A DNA stretch of 51,403 bases from Rickettsia typhi (GTDB lineage Bacteria; Pseudomonadota; Alphaproteobacteria; Rickettsiales; Deianiraeaceae): assembly GCA_945898725.1 (NCBI GenBank), contig CAMDIK010000008.1, positions 1 through 51,403 on the forward strand, written 5' to 3'. The first letter of the stretch is position 1. Every line of letters starts with the position of its first letter. Under the pieces are notes generated by a model that saw only the letters and a list, made by a program, of their open reading frames with translations, was not told the origin of the DNA and did no database searches. The position numbers and the translations under genes were made by a program. Below, one piece after another: positions 25,572 through 33,047 of this stretch.

Positions 25572-27662
25572 ATGCAGACGAATGCATTGAATAATTGTTG
25601 GAATAATAGCACGGAAATGCAAAATTTATTTCCAAATGGGCTTCCAAAACTGCAGACAGGTCAGGAGATGAATCTAATAGTTAAACTAAACACTGGAGAT
25701 TTGGTACAAATTTTCTTGTCTTCATCGCAAACTTCTTTGTCTTGGGCGCCAACGGAAGAATATATAAAGCGGGCTAATATGGATAAGTTCTGGGAGCAGG
25801 CCAAATCGCAAAGCAATGAGGATTTAATGGGTGTAATTAATTATCATTATTACTATCCATCGGGCAATAATATTAAATATATCCACCAAGGTAGGAGATA
25901 CATAATTAACTTTCACACTGGTGAGCATTATGAGGCTAAAAAAATGTCCCCAAAGGAAAAATTGATAGCCTCAGTTAAAACATATCTTCTCACAGAATAT
26001 CCACGTGGTAAGGTGGAGTCTAGCAATAAAGGGCTAACCTTAGGTAAATTAGTTAATGATCTTAAAAATAATCCAAATCAAGATATATTGCCGAGTATCA
26101 TTCCTTTTCAAGGGAAGAAAGGTGTAGATAAACAAATAATAATAGGAAAAAATGGCGGCATATTTGTAACTAGTGGAAAAAAATTTAGTGGCAATTTTAA
26201 ATCTTCTAACGACAAAGATCCACTCGTTGGGATACAACGGGCTAAAAAGTTACGCGAAAATACATGGGAGAAGGGTAAGGAAAAAATAGTCAAAATCAGC
26301 AAACCAGAAATAGGTGAAGATTGGATTTCGTTAGCCAAAAAATATAGTCCCCAATTGCAAAATCTGACAGATAAGCAGATATGTAATCAGCTTGGCGTTG
26401 TTCCGACAAAATCCTCTACAGTAGGTGAATACTTTGTAGAAAATATGAGTAAGATGCGCACAGTAACAACAGCAGACTTTACAAAGAATCCAAAATTGGC
26501 ACTACAACTGATAGATAAAGTTCAAAAGCTAAATTCTTTCGGGTTAGTTCATAGAGATTTAAAGCCTGATAACATATTACTAGATCCCAATGGAAATGTT
26601 TGCATGGCTGATCTAGAGTGTGTGTCTGGCATGGCAACAGAAAGCTTGACTGGTACTATAGATTATTGTTCGCCCGAGGTGGTTCACGCTTACAATATTT
26701 ATAATAAATATGGTCCTTGTTTGATGTTGAACAAAGCATCTGAGGCAATCAACTATCTGAAAAATGAAGTATGGTGTTTATTAGTTTCTATAGGCTTATT
26801 TGACCAAAACACCGATACAAACATAATAGCAGAAAAGATCAACATATATAATGCTATAGGCAATACGAGCAATTTGTTTGAGATATACAATATAGCTTCA
26901 AATGAGGGTAATCTAGCAGGTAATGTTGCAAAACAAAATTTCTTCCTCGTCATGAGTGCATATCTGAAATTATCTCCAAAGCCTATATTTACAGATTTTA
27001 CAAAGAGATTGTATGGTTATGTTATATTTTCTTCTACTGGTCAGATTGACGTGGATCGGTCAATCGCTAACTGTGGATTTAAGATTCATCAGCAAATAAA
27101 TCCGCAGCAATTTGTAGCAAATCCGCCATTTGTACAAGGGAATAATTTTGTTGGGAATTTTAATCAACTTGCACCACAAAATCTGCAATTTGGTGGGAAT
27201 CAAGCTCCTTATGTTAATCCACAACAGCTTAATTATCCACAGCCACAACAAATACCAAAGCCGATATTTGGTGTTCCAGTGCCTGCGAATCAGAATCTTA
27301 ATAAACCTAACGTGATACCTCAGCTATACGGAAATTCTGGAAAGGGTATATTTCAGCAGCATCAACAGATACCAAAGCAGCCGATACCAAACCCGATATT
27401 TGGTGTTGTAGCGCCTGGGAATTCATATCTTAATAAACCTAACGTGATACCTCAGCCATACGGAAATTCTGGAAAGGGTATATTTCAGCAGCATCAACAG
27501 ATACCAAAGCCGCCATTTGTTGGTGGTGGAGTGCCGGCTCTACAGCCTAATTATCCACAGCCTAATTATCCACAGCCTAATTATCCACAGGGTAATTATG
27601 GTTACCATGCGCAGGGATTGCAAAATAAGCCTCAAGTAAACAATTGGATGAAATTTAATTAG
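25572..27662 (+). CDS. Eukaryotic-like protein kinase-fold protein with Pro/Asn/Gln-rich repeat tail
   Basis: A 696-residue protein. The kinase core is placed by HRDLKPDN at residues 327-334 (catalytic Asp329, Asn334), followed by DLE at 347-349 where DFG is expected, and GTIDYCSPE (activation-loop end, APE-like) near 364-372. Lys241 in IVKISK could be the ATP lysine; no Gly-rich loop is clear. The remaining C-terminal tail (about 510-696) is low-complexity Pro/Asn/Gln/Tyr sequence with two 44-residue tandem repeats and three PNYPQ units. There is no signal peptide. A single-gene unit with its own promoter and eukaryote-like domains, it is a candidate secreted effector, though a housekeeping kinase role is not excluded. 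Confidence 0.75.
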   Translation: MQTNALNNCWNNSTEMQNLFPNGLPKLQTGQEMNLIVKLNTGDLVQIFLSSSQTSLSWAPTEEYIKRANMDKFWEQAKSQSNEDLMGVINYHYYYPSGNNIKYIHQGRRYIINFHTGEHYEAKKMSPKEKLIASVKTYLLTEYPRGKVESSNKGLTLGKLVNDLKNNPNQDILPSIIPFQGKKGVDKQIIIGKNGGIFVTSGKKFSGNFKSSNDKDPLVGIQRAKKLRENTWEKGKEKIVKISKPEIGEDWISLAKKYSPQLQNLTDKQICNQLGVVPTKSSTVGEYFVENMSKMRTVTTADFTKNPKLALQLIDKVQKLNSFGLVHRDLKPDNILLDPNGNVCMADLECVSGMATESLTGTIDYCSPEVVHAYNIYNKYGPCLMLNKASEAINYLKNEVWCLLVSIGLFDQNTDTNIIAEKINIYNAIGNTSNLFEIYNIASNEGNLAGNVAKQNFFLVMSAYLKLSPKPIFTDFTKRLYGYVIFSSTGQIDVDRSIANCGFKIHQQINPQQFVANPPFVQGNNFVGNFNQLAPQNLQFGGNQAPYVNPQQLNYPQPQQIPKPIFGVPVPANQNLNKPNVIPQLYGNSGKGIFQQHQQIPKQPIPNPIFGVVAPGNSYLNKPNVIPQPYGNSGKGIFQQHQQIPKPPFVGGGVPALQPNYPQPNYPQPNYPQGNYGYHAQGLQNKPQVNNWMKFN
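27261..27517 (+). repeat. Two tandem 132-bp coding repeats in the kinase tail
   Basis: The unit beginning CCGATATTTGGTGTT at 27261 recurs at 27393, a period of 132 bases (44 codons). Each copy ends in the segment encoding YGNSGKGIFQQHQQIPK. Near-identity at the DNA level shows a recent duplication. Confidence 0.8.
27545..27592 (+). repeat. 15-bp coding microrepeat, three units
   Basis: CCTAATTATCCACAG is repeated three times in tandem, encoding PNYPQ units near the C-terminus of the kinase-like protein. Such arrays change copy number by slippage. Confidence 0.8.
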
Positions 27663-27671
27663 TGCAACTTT

Positions 27672-28259
27672 TTACAATCTTGGGTCTTGGATTACAAATT
27701 TTTTATCTGAAATTTCGCCATTGATTACACTGTTTGCAAAAACAAGAGCAATTTCGTCTTTATTTTCATTAATTGTGGAAATTTTGACGATATCTGCCGA
27801 GGTTTCATTGAAAAATAATTTGAAAACTCCAGTGCCGCCATTTTGAATTTCCTGGTGTATTTCCACGGAAAATTCGCCATTAGAAATTTCGCATTTTATG
27901 ATGTTTAGGTCAGCAAATTTTTGATGGTCAAGAATGAAATGTGCCGGGGTTTTGTCCCGCGGGATATGGGATATTTGCTCTGATTCACGATTCAAATAGG
28001 TAACAATTTTGCCGTTAATTCCAATCACGGCATCAACATTTCCTTTGTTATAGTCCACAAGCATTTTCCCTGGTCTTTTTAGCAAAAAAATACCGGATGA
28101 GTCATACTTCCCGTTAATATTTTGCACAAAGCTTGCCTGCATAGTGGAGATATTTTTCAAAGTATTTTCATATTTCTCACCCCCGGCACAGGTTGCAGAT
28201 TTTGCAAACGAATAATTCGAAAAGAATAGAATTATGTATATAAATAATGCAATTTTCAT
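27672..28259 (-). CDS. lolA: Outer membrane lipoprotein carrier protein LolA
   Basis: LolA carries mature lipoproteins across the periplasm. The 195-residue protein has a signal peptide (about residues 1-19, NYSFA/KS) and family features: TMQASFVQ at the start of the fold (family f.q.), SSGIFLLKRPGKMLVDY (family 'G.f.l.rPgk.rweY') and VIQDPRL at the end (family F.v.dPR). The ATG overlaps the secG stop by 4 bases, so secG-lolA form one unit. It fits with lgt and several lipoproteins in this window. Confidence 0.88.
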   Translation of the reverse strand: MKIALFIYIILFFSNYSFAKSATCAGGEKYENTLKNISTMQASFVQNINGKYDSSGIFLLKRPGKMLVDYNKGNVDAVIGINGKIVTYLNRESEQISHIPRDKTPAHFILDHQKFADLNIIKCEISNGEFSVEIHQEIQNGGTGVFKLFFNETSADIVKISTINENKDEIALVFANSVINGEISDKKFVIQDPRL

Positions 28260-28561
28260 TCTTCATCAGGCACGCTTGCAGATTTATTTCCCTCAACTTT
28301 TTCCAATTCAGCTAAAATTGATTTCGGCTTGTTAATTTTGTTAAAAGTTACAGCAAGGGCAAAGGAATTTATCAAAAAAACAGCCACGCAAACTCTTGTA
28401 ATTTTTGTTGCAATGCTAACAGAGCCCTCGGTATTGGTAAAAGGGTTGGAAGTTTTGGCAATTAACCCGTCACTGCCTGTTTTTTGAAAAATAACCAAAA
28501 TGGCAACGAAAATACCCGATAAAATCTCAAGAAACAATAAAAATTTATATAAACCTTGCAT
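28256..28561 (-). CDS. secG: Protein translocase subunit SecG
   Basis: A 101-residue SecG from ATG 28561 (MQGLYKFLLFLE). It has two membrane helices with the family loop between: VAILVIFQKTGSDGL (family 'll.QkgkGa') followed by a Gly/Ser/Thr segment and the second helix VCVAVFLINSFALAV. The charged C-terminal tail is typical. The frame is open to 28615, but the upstream part reads as non-family sequence. SecG assists SecYEG protein export. It is divergent from rluD with 57 bases between starts. Confidence 0.88.
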   Translation of the reverse strand: MQGLYKFLLFLEILSGIFVAILVIFQKTGSDGLIAKTSNPFTNTEGSVSIATKITRVCVAVFLINSFALAVTFNKINKPKSILAELEKVEGNKSASVPDEE

Positions 28562-28618
28562 AGTATGTTTTATAATATAACATAGCATTACAGGGTAAAC
28601 TTTAATTTCAAGCATTTT

Positions 28619-29599
28619 ATGAAATTCGATATAACAAATGAAGAAGAGGGGTTGAGAGTTGATGCATTTCTGGCAAAAAAATACCAGTTATCTCGCACTT
28701 TTGTGCAAAGAAAAATAAACGAATCTCAAGTTACAATCAACGAAAAAGCTGCAAAAAACAGCCATAAGATCAAATCTGGCGAAAGCATTGAATTGCATCA
28801 TGATTTTTTTGAAGAGCCGGAATTTGATATTGCGCAAATTCAGCCATATAACACACCACTTGATATTTGTTATGAAGATAAAGATATAATAATAATTAAC
28901 AAACAGGCTGGGCTTGTTGTTCATCCTGGTGCGGGAAATAGAAATAATACCCTGGTTAATGCCCTTGTTTATCATTTTGGTGAACAGAATTTATCACAAA
29001 TTGACTGCACAAGGCTTGGAATTGTGCACAGATTAGACAAAGACACCAGCGGGTTAATGATTGTTGCAAAAAACAACCAGGCACATGAATTTTTGTCTAA
29101 TAATCTCAAAAATCGCGAGGGTTTTACCAGGAAATATCTGGCAATTTGCTATGGCTTTCCCCTTCCTGCCAGCGGGGAAATTGAAAGATTTATGAAAAAA
29201 GGCTCATTTGAAGAGGGAAAAATGAAAATCTGTAAAGAAGGCGACAAGGGTGCAAAATTTTCCAAAACTCATTATGAAATCAAGGAAGTGCTGGAAAATG
29301 GGCTGCTAAGCATCGTGGAATGCAAATTATCAACCGGAAGAACGCACCAAATTCGCCTGCACATGCAAGATATAGGGCACGGAATTATTGGCGACCAAAC
29401 CTATAAACATACGGGCAAAAGACATAATTTTACAGAGCAAATTAAGGCAACCATCCATCAGGCAAATAGGCAATTATTGCACGCATATTATATAGAATTT
29501 ATTCACCCAACTAGCAAGAAAATATTGAAATTTCAGGCAAAAATACCCGAAGATATGCAGAAATTTCTAAAAAATGTAAATAGTACTTGTAAGTTATAA
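28619..29599 (+). CDS. rluD: Ribosomal large subunit pseudouridine synthase RluD (RluA family)
   Basis: RluD makes pseudouridines in helix 69 of 23S rRNA. The 326-residue protein has an N-terminal S4 RNA-binding domain (residues 2-62, LRVDAFLAKKYQLSRTFVQ) and the RluA catalytic core with IVHRLDKDTSGLMIVAKN (catalytic Asp), plus STGRTHQIRLHM late in the domain. The S4 domain and length favour RluD over RluA or RluC, which remains an inference. ATG 28619. Confidence 0.9.
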   Translation: MKFDITNEEEGLRVDAFLAKKYQLSRTFVQRKINESQVTINEKAAKNSHKIKSGESIELHHDFFEEPEFDIAQIQPYNTPLDICYEDKDIIIINKQAGLVVHPGAGNRNNTLVNALVYHFGEQNLSQIDCTRLGIVHRLDKDTSGLMIVAKNNQAHEFLSNNLKNREGFTRKYLAICYGFPLPASGEIERFMKKGSFEEGKMKICKEGDKGAKFSKTHYEIKEVLENGLLSIVECKLSTGRTHQIRLHMQDIGHGIIGDQTYKHTGKRHNFTEQIKATIHQANRQLLHAYYIEFIHPTSKKILKFQAKIPEDMQKFLKNVNSTCKL

Positions 29600-29638
29600 T
29601 TTATTTGTTATACGTAGCGTGTATTGCTTTTTAGAATT

Positions 29639-30181
29639 ATGAATAAAAAATTTATCACATGCTTGTTAGTTTGCTTTTTAGCGCTGGCATTCAACTCTAA
29701 TGACGCACAAGCGGTTGCAAGGGGCGCGGTATGCAGCTTAACTGGCGGGGGAACTTCAGCAACAGCAACAGATGGAAGTAATTGTGACCAAGGTTTAACA
29801 TGCGACCCTAGGGTTTTGATATGCTCTGGCACTGCAGATATTGCATGTTCAGGAAATTCAATGTGCTCAGTAGGCATGACATGCTATAGTATAAACAACT
29901 CAATTATTAAATCTGGAACAGCTGGTAGTGGTTTTTGTGTAACTGCTGATGGAAATGCCGAAACAAATGCATTCGGGCAGGCTATGTGTAATATGTTTAA
30001 GTTTATTACTGGTAAAGTTGGGCGCGGTGTTGCAGCCGGTGCGGTTATTGCCCTGGGTGTATTCTTCTTCATGGGTAAAGTTACATGGGGTTCTGCACTT
30101 GCAGTGGCACTGGGCGTGGGCGCGGTATTTGGCGCACCAAGCGTGGTATCGGTTCTAACAGGAAAAAGCTTCGATTGCTAA
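29639..30181 (+). CDS. VirB2/TrbC-like pilin with a cysteine-rich N-terminal domain
   Basis: From ATG 29639 the 180-residue protein has a signal peptide (residues 1-25, AQA/VA). Next is a compact segment with eight cysteines (32, 49, 55, 62, 70, 76, 82, 100), then a C-terminal domain at 108-175. That domain reads MCNMFKFITGKVGRGVAAG, a membrane helix, KVTWGSALAVALGVGAVFGA and PSVVSVLTG, matching the two-helix VirB2/TrbC major pilin of type IV secretion systems, including the short loop with the basic residue. Ordinary VirB2 proteins lack the Cys-rich part. No other vir gene is in the window; Rickettsiales often carry scattered virB2 copies. The ABC exporter gene starts 15 bases downstream. 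Confidence 0.78.
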   Translation: MNKKFITCLLVCFLALAFNSNDAQAVARGAVCSLTGGGTSATATDGSNCDQGLTCDPRVLICSGTADIACSGNSMCSVGMTCYSINNSIIKSGTAGSGFCVTADGNAETNAFGQAMCNMFKFITGKVGRGVAAGAVIALGVFFFMGKVTWGSALAVALGVGAVFGAPSVVSVLTGKSFDC

Positions 30182-30196
30182 TATCTGGTTATAGCC

Positions 30197-31948
30197 ATGC
30201 AGGATAGAATGAATTTTGGAATTTGGCGCAGATTCCTTCAAGTTTACGTCAAGAAAAATTCTAGAGTTATCTGTCTTGCTGTGGTATTAATGATTATTTC
30301 TGCAGTTTCAACAGCGGCAACTGCGCAATTAATTGACCCAATTATCAACAAAATATTCATTTCTAAAAATATCGACAGTTTGCCGAAAATTTGCGGGCTA
30401 ATACTAATAGTTTTTTCAGTTAAGTCGCTTTCAACTTACTTTTACCGCCTTACAATGAGTTTTGTGGACAGCAAAATTTCCATTGAAATGATTCGAGATT
30501 TGTTCAGTAAAATCATAACACTAGATGTTGCGGATATTTCAAACATGCCCAGTGGGAAACTGATTACATATTTTAATAACGATATAAAGAACATTAAAAT
30601 TGCCGTAGATCTTGTTGTGGTGGGGCTTGCAAAAGAATTTCTAACTATAATTTGCCTTGTGGGGTTGATGTTTTTTAAAAGCTGGGAGCTTTCGCTAATA
30701 TCGCTATTTGGCTTTCCACTGGCATTTTACCCGCTTGTAAAACTTTCACGAAAACTTCGAAAAATATCCAGAATATACCAGGCAGCCTACGAAAAAATGA
30801 ATATCTACTTACAAAATTGCTTCGATGGAATAAACACAATTAAATCATTCAATGCTGAAGAATATGAAAAGTGTAGAATGCATAAAATGTCCAATGAGAT
30901 GCTCAATATTGAAGTAAAATCAAACAGACTTGGGTTTATAAGCTCGCCAATGATGGAATTTATGGGCGGTTTTGCCATAGCTTCCGTAATACTTTACGGC
31001 GGATATGATGTAATTTCCGGAAAAATCACCGCGGGAAGTTTTTTCTCTTTCTTAACGGCATTATTGATGCTCTATAAGCCGATTAAATCTACCTCAAATA
31101 CAGGAATTATACTGCAAACAGCCTATATATCACTTGTAAGATTTTTTAATATACTTGACCTGAAAGCGAATATATGCAGTGTGACGGAAAATAAAATTTC
31201 CAATATAGACATGATAAAAGCCTGCATTTCATTCAAAAATGTTGCGTTTTCTTATAACGAATCTTCAAGGGAAATTCTAGACAGCGTAAATATTGAGGCG
31301 GATGCAAATCAAAATATAGCGCTGGTTGGCTATTCAGGTGGCGGAAAATCAACCATCGCTCGATTATTACTAAGATTCTACGATGTATCTTCAGGTGAAA
31401 TTTTAATAAACGGAGTGAATATCAAGAATTTGGACGTAAAATTCCTAAGGCAAAATATTAGCTATGTTGGGCAAGAGGCATTTTTATTTGATGACACAAT
31501 TTTGGCAAATATTACCTACGGAATTCCAAAATATACCCAAGAAGAGCTGCAAAATGCAATATCTTTGGCAAATATTGAAGAGTTTATAGGAAAAACCAAT
31601 GGCGGGTTAAATGCGCGCGTGGGACATCTGGGGAATGCAATTTCTGCCGGGCAAAGGCAAAGAATTGTCATAGCACGGGCAATTTTGAAGAACAGCCCAA
31701 TTGTAATTCTAGACGAGGCAACGTCAGCGCTGGATAATAAAACAGAAAAAGAAATTCAAAATTCCCTGCAAGAGCTAATGAAAAATAAAACAACAATCAT
31801 AATTGCCCACAGGCTTTCAACAATTATACATTGTGATAAAATTTACGTAATTAATAACGGGCAAATTGTTGAAAATGGCACGCACGCAGAACTTATCGAC
31901 TGCCAATCTTCATTTTATTACAAATTGTGGAACGCGCATGCATCGTAA
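30197..31948 (+). CDS. ABC exporter, MsbA-like half-transporter
   Basis: A 583-residue protein joining a six-helix type 1 exporter membrane domain (residues 1-310) to an ATPase domain. The ATPase has Walker A GYSGGGKST (about 378-386), signature ISAGQRQR (about 482) and Walker B IVILDEATSALD (about 502), followed by the switch His in IIAHRLSTI. Homologues export lipid A (MsbA), lipids or drugs. An MsbA role would match the Kdo genes, but is not proven. It sits 15 bases after the VirB2-like gene and 1 base before anmK, so all three may be co-transcribed. Confidence 0.88.
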   Translation: MQDRMNFGIWRRFLQVYVKKNSRVICLAVVLMIISAVSTAATAQLIDPIINKIFISKNIDSLPKICGLILIVFSVKSLSTYFYRLTMSFVDSKISIEMIRDLFSKIITLDVADISNMPSGKLITYFNNDIKNIKIAVDLVVVGLAKEFLTIICLVGLMFFKSWELSLISLFGFPLAFYPLVKLSRKLRKISRIYQAAYEKMNIYLQNCFDGINTIKSFNAEEYEKCRMHKMSNEMLNIEVKSNRLGFISSPMMEFMGGFAIASVILYGGYDVISGKITAGSFFSFLTALLMLYKPIKSTSNTGIILQTAYISLVRFFNILDLKANICSVTENKISNIDMIKACISFKNVAFSYNESSREILDSVNIEADANQNIALVGYSGGGKSTIARLLLRFYDVSSGEILINGVNIKNLDVKFLRQNISYVGQEAFLFDDTILANITYGIPKYTQEELQNAISLANIEEFIGKTNGGLNARVGHLGNAISAGQRQRIVIARAILKNSPIVILDEATSALDNKTEKEIQNSLQELMKNKTTIIIAHRLSTIIHCDKIYVINNGQIVENGTHAELIDCQSSFYYKLWNAHAS

Positions 31949-31949
31949 T

Positions 31950-33047
31950 ATGAAAAAATATATCGGTCTAATGTCTGGAACGTCTCTTGACGGCATTGAT
32001 GCGTCAATAATTTCCACCAATGGAAATGAACTTGACATACAAAGTCTTGGGCAAAATTTTTATCAGGAATATACCGCAGAAATTTCACAAAAGATAATGG
32101 AAGTTATAAATCAGGGTGTGAAGCTGGAAAAAATACTTGAGCTAGAACGGGAAATAACCCTACTACATGCAGAAGTTGTTGTGCAAATTGGCAAAAAATT
32201 TAATATCAATCTTCAAGATATTGAGGCGATAGGCTTTCATGGGCAAACTATTTTTCACAATGGGGAAAATAAACTTACTCTGCAACTAGGAAATGGGCAA
32301 TTATTATCGCAAATTCTGGGGGTGAATGTTGTTTACAATTTTAGACAATTAGACCTAATCCACGGCGGGCAAGGCGCGCCACTGGTGCCAATATATCACC
32401 TGGCACTGGTGAAAGCTTTGAATATCAACACCCCGGTTGCATTTTGTAACATTGGTGGGGTTGCAAATATAACAATTATTCCAAATTCGCAAGATTTAAG
32501 CCTTATTTCCGGCGATGTTGGCACGGGTTGCGCGCTAATTAACGACCTTGTATTGGAAAATTTTGCATTAAATTATGACAACTGCGGGCAACTTGCCGCC
32601 CAGGGTGCGGTAAATTTGGAATTAGTCAAGAAGATGGTACAAAATAATGAATTTTTTAGCGCAAAATTCCCAAAATCTTTAGACAGAAATCACTTTAAAT
32701 ACATACTAAATCTGCCGGAATTTTCCCAATTGCAACCCTTGGACAAAATTGCAACTATGACCTATTTTACGGCAAAATCGATCGCACTACATACCCCAGG
32801 TGATATAACACAATTGATAATCATGGGAGGCGGGGCGAAAAATCATACAATTGTGCAATTTTTACGCAGCCTATTGCCCATGGAAATAGAAAATATTGCA
32901 CATTACGGCGTGCCCGAAAACTATGTTGAAAGCCAGGCTTTTGCTTTTCTTGCAGCAAGAAGATTGCAAAATTTACCAATATCCTTCCCTGGCACCACAG
33001 GGGTGGCGCAGCCAATCACCGGCGGAATTGTTATTCCTAAATTGTGA
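31950..33047 (+). CDS. anmK: Anhydro-N-acetylmuramic acid kinase
   Basis: AnmK phosphorylates and opens 1,6-anhydro-MurNAc from recycled peptidoglycan. The 365-residue protein has the family blocks GLMSGTSLDGIDASI, GFHGQTIFH, NIGGVANIT, GDVGTGCALINDLV and IIMGGGAKN. ATG 31950 begins 1 base after the ABC transporter stop; the longer frame from 31866 lies inside that gene. The 3' end overlaps the convergent mutS by 11 bases. Its presence indicates that a peptidoglycan wall is made and recycled. Confidence 0.94.
   Translation: MKKYIGLMSGTSLDGIDASIISTNGNELDIQSLGQNFYQEYTAEISQKIMEVINQGVKLEKILELEREITLLHAEVVVQIGKKFNINLQDIEAIGFHGQTIFHNGENKLTLQLGNGQLLSQILGVNVVYNFRQLDLIHGGQGAPLVPIYHLALVKALNINTPVAFCNIGGVANITIIPNSQDLSLISGDVGTGCALINDLVLENFALNYDNCGQLAAQGAVNLELVKKMVQNNEFFSAKFPKSLDRNHFKYILNLPEFSQLQPLDKIATMTYFTAKSIALHTPGDITQLIIMGGGAKNHTIVQFLRSLLPMEIENIAHYGVPENYVESQAFAFLAARRLQNLPISFPGTTGVAQPITGGIVIPKL

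Noticed and set aside
27261..27592. Regular DNA repeats that could be mistaken for a CRISPR-like array
   Set aside because: They lie in frame within one coding sequence, have no unique spacers, and encode protein repeats.
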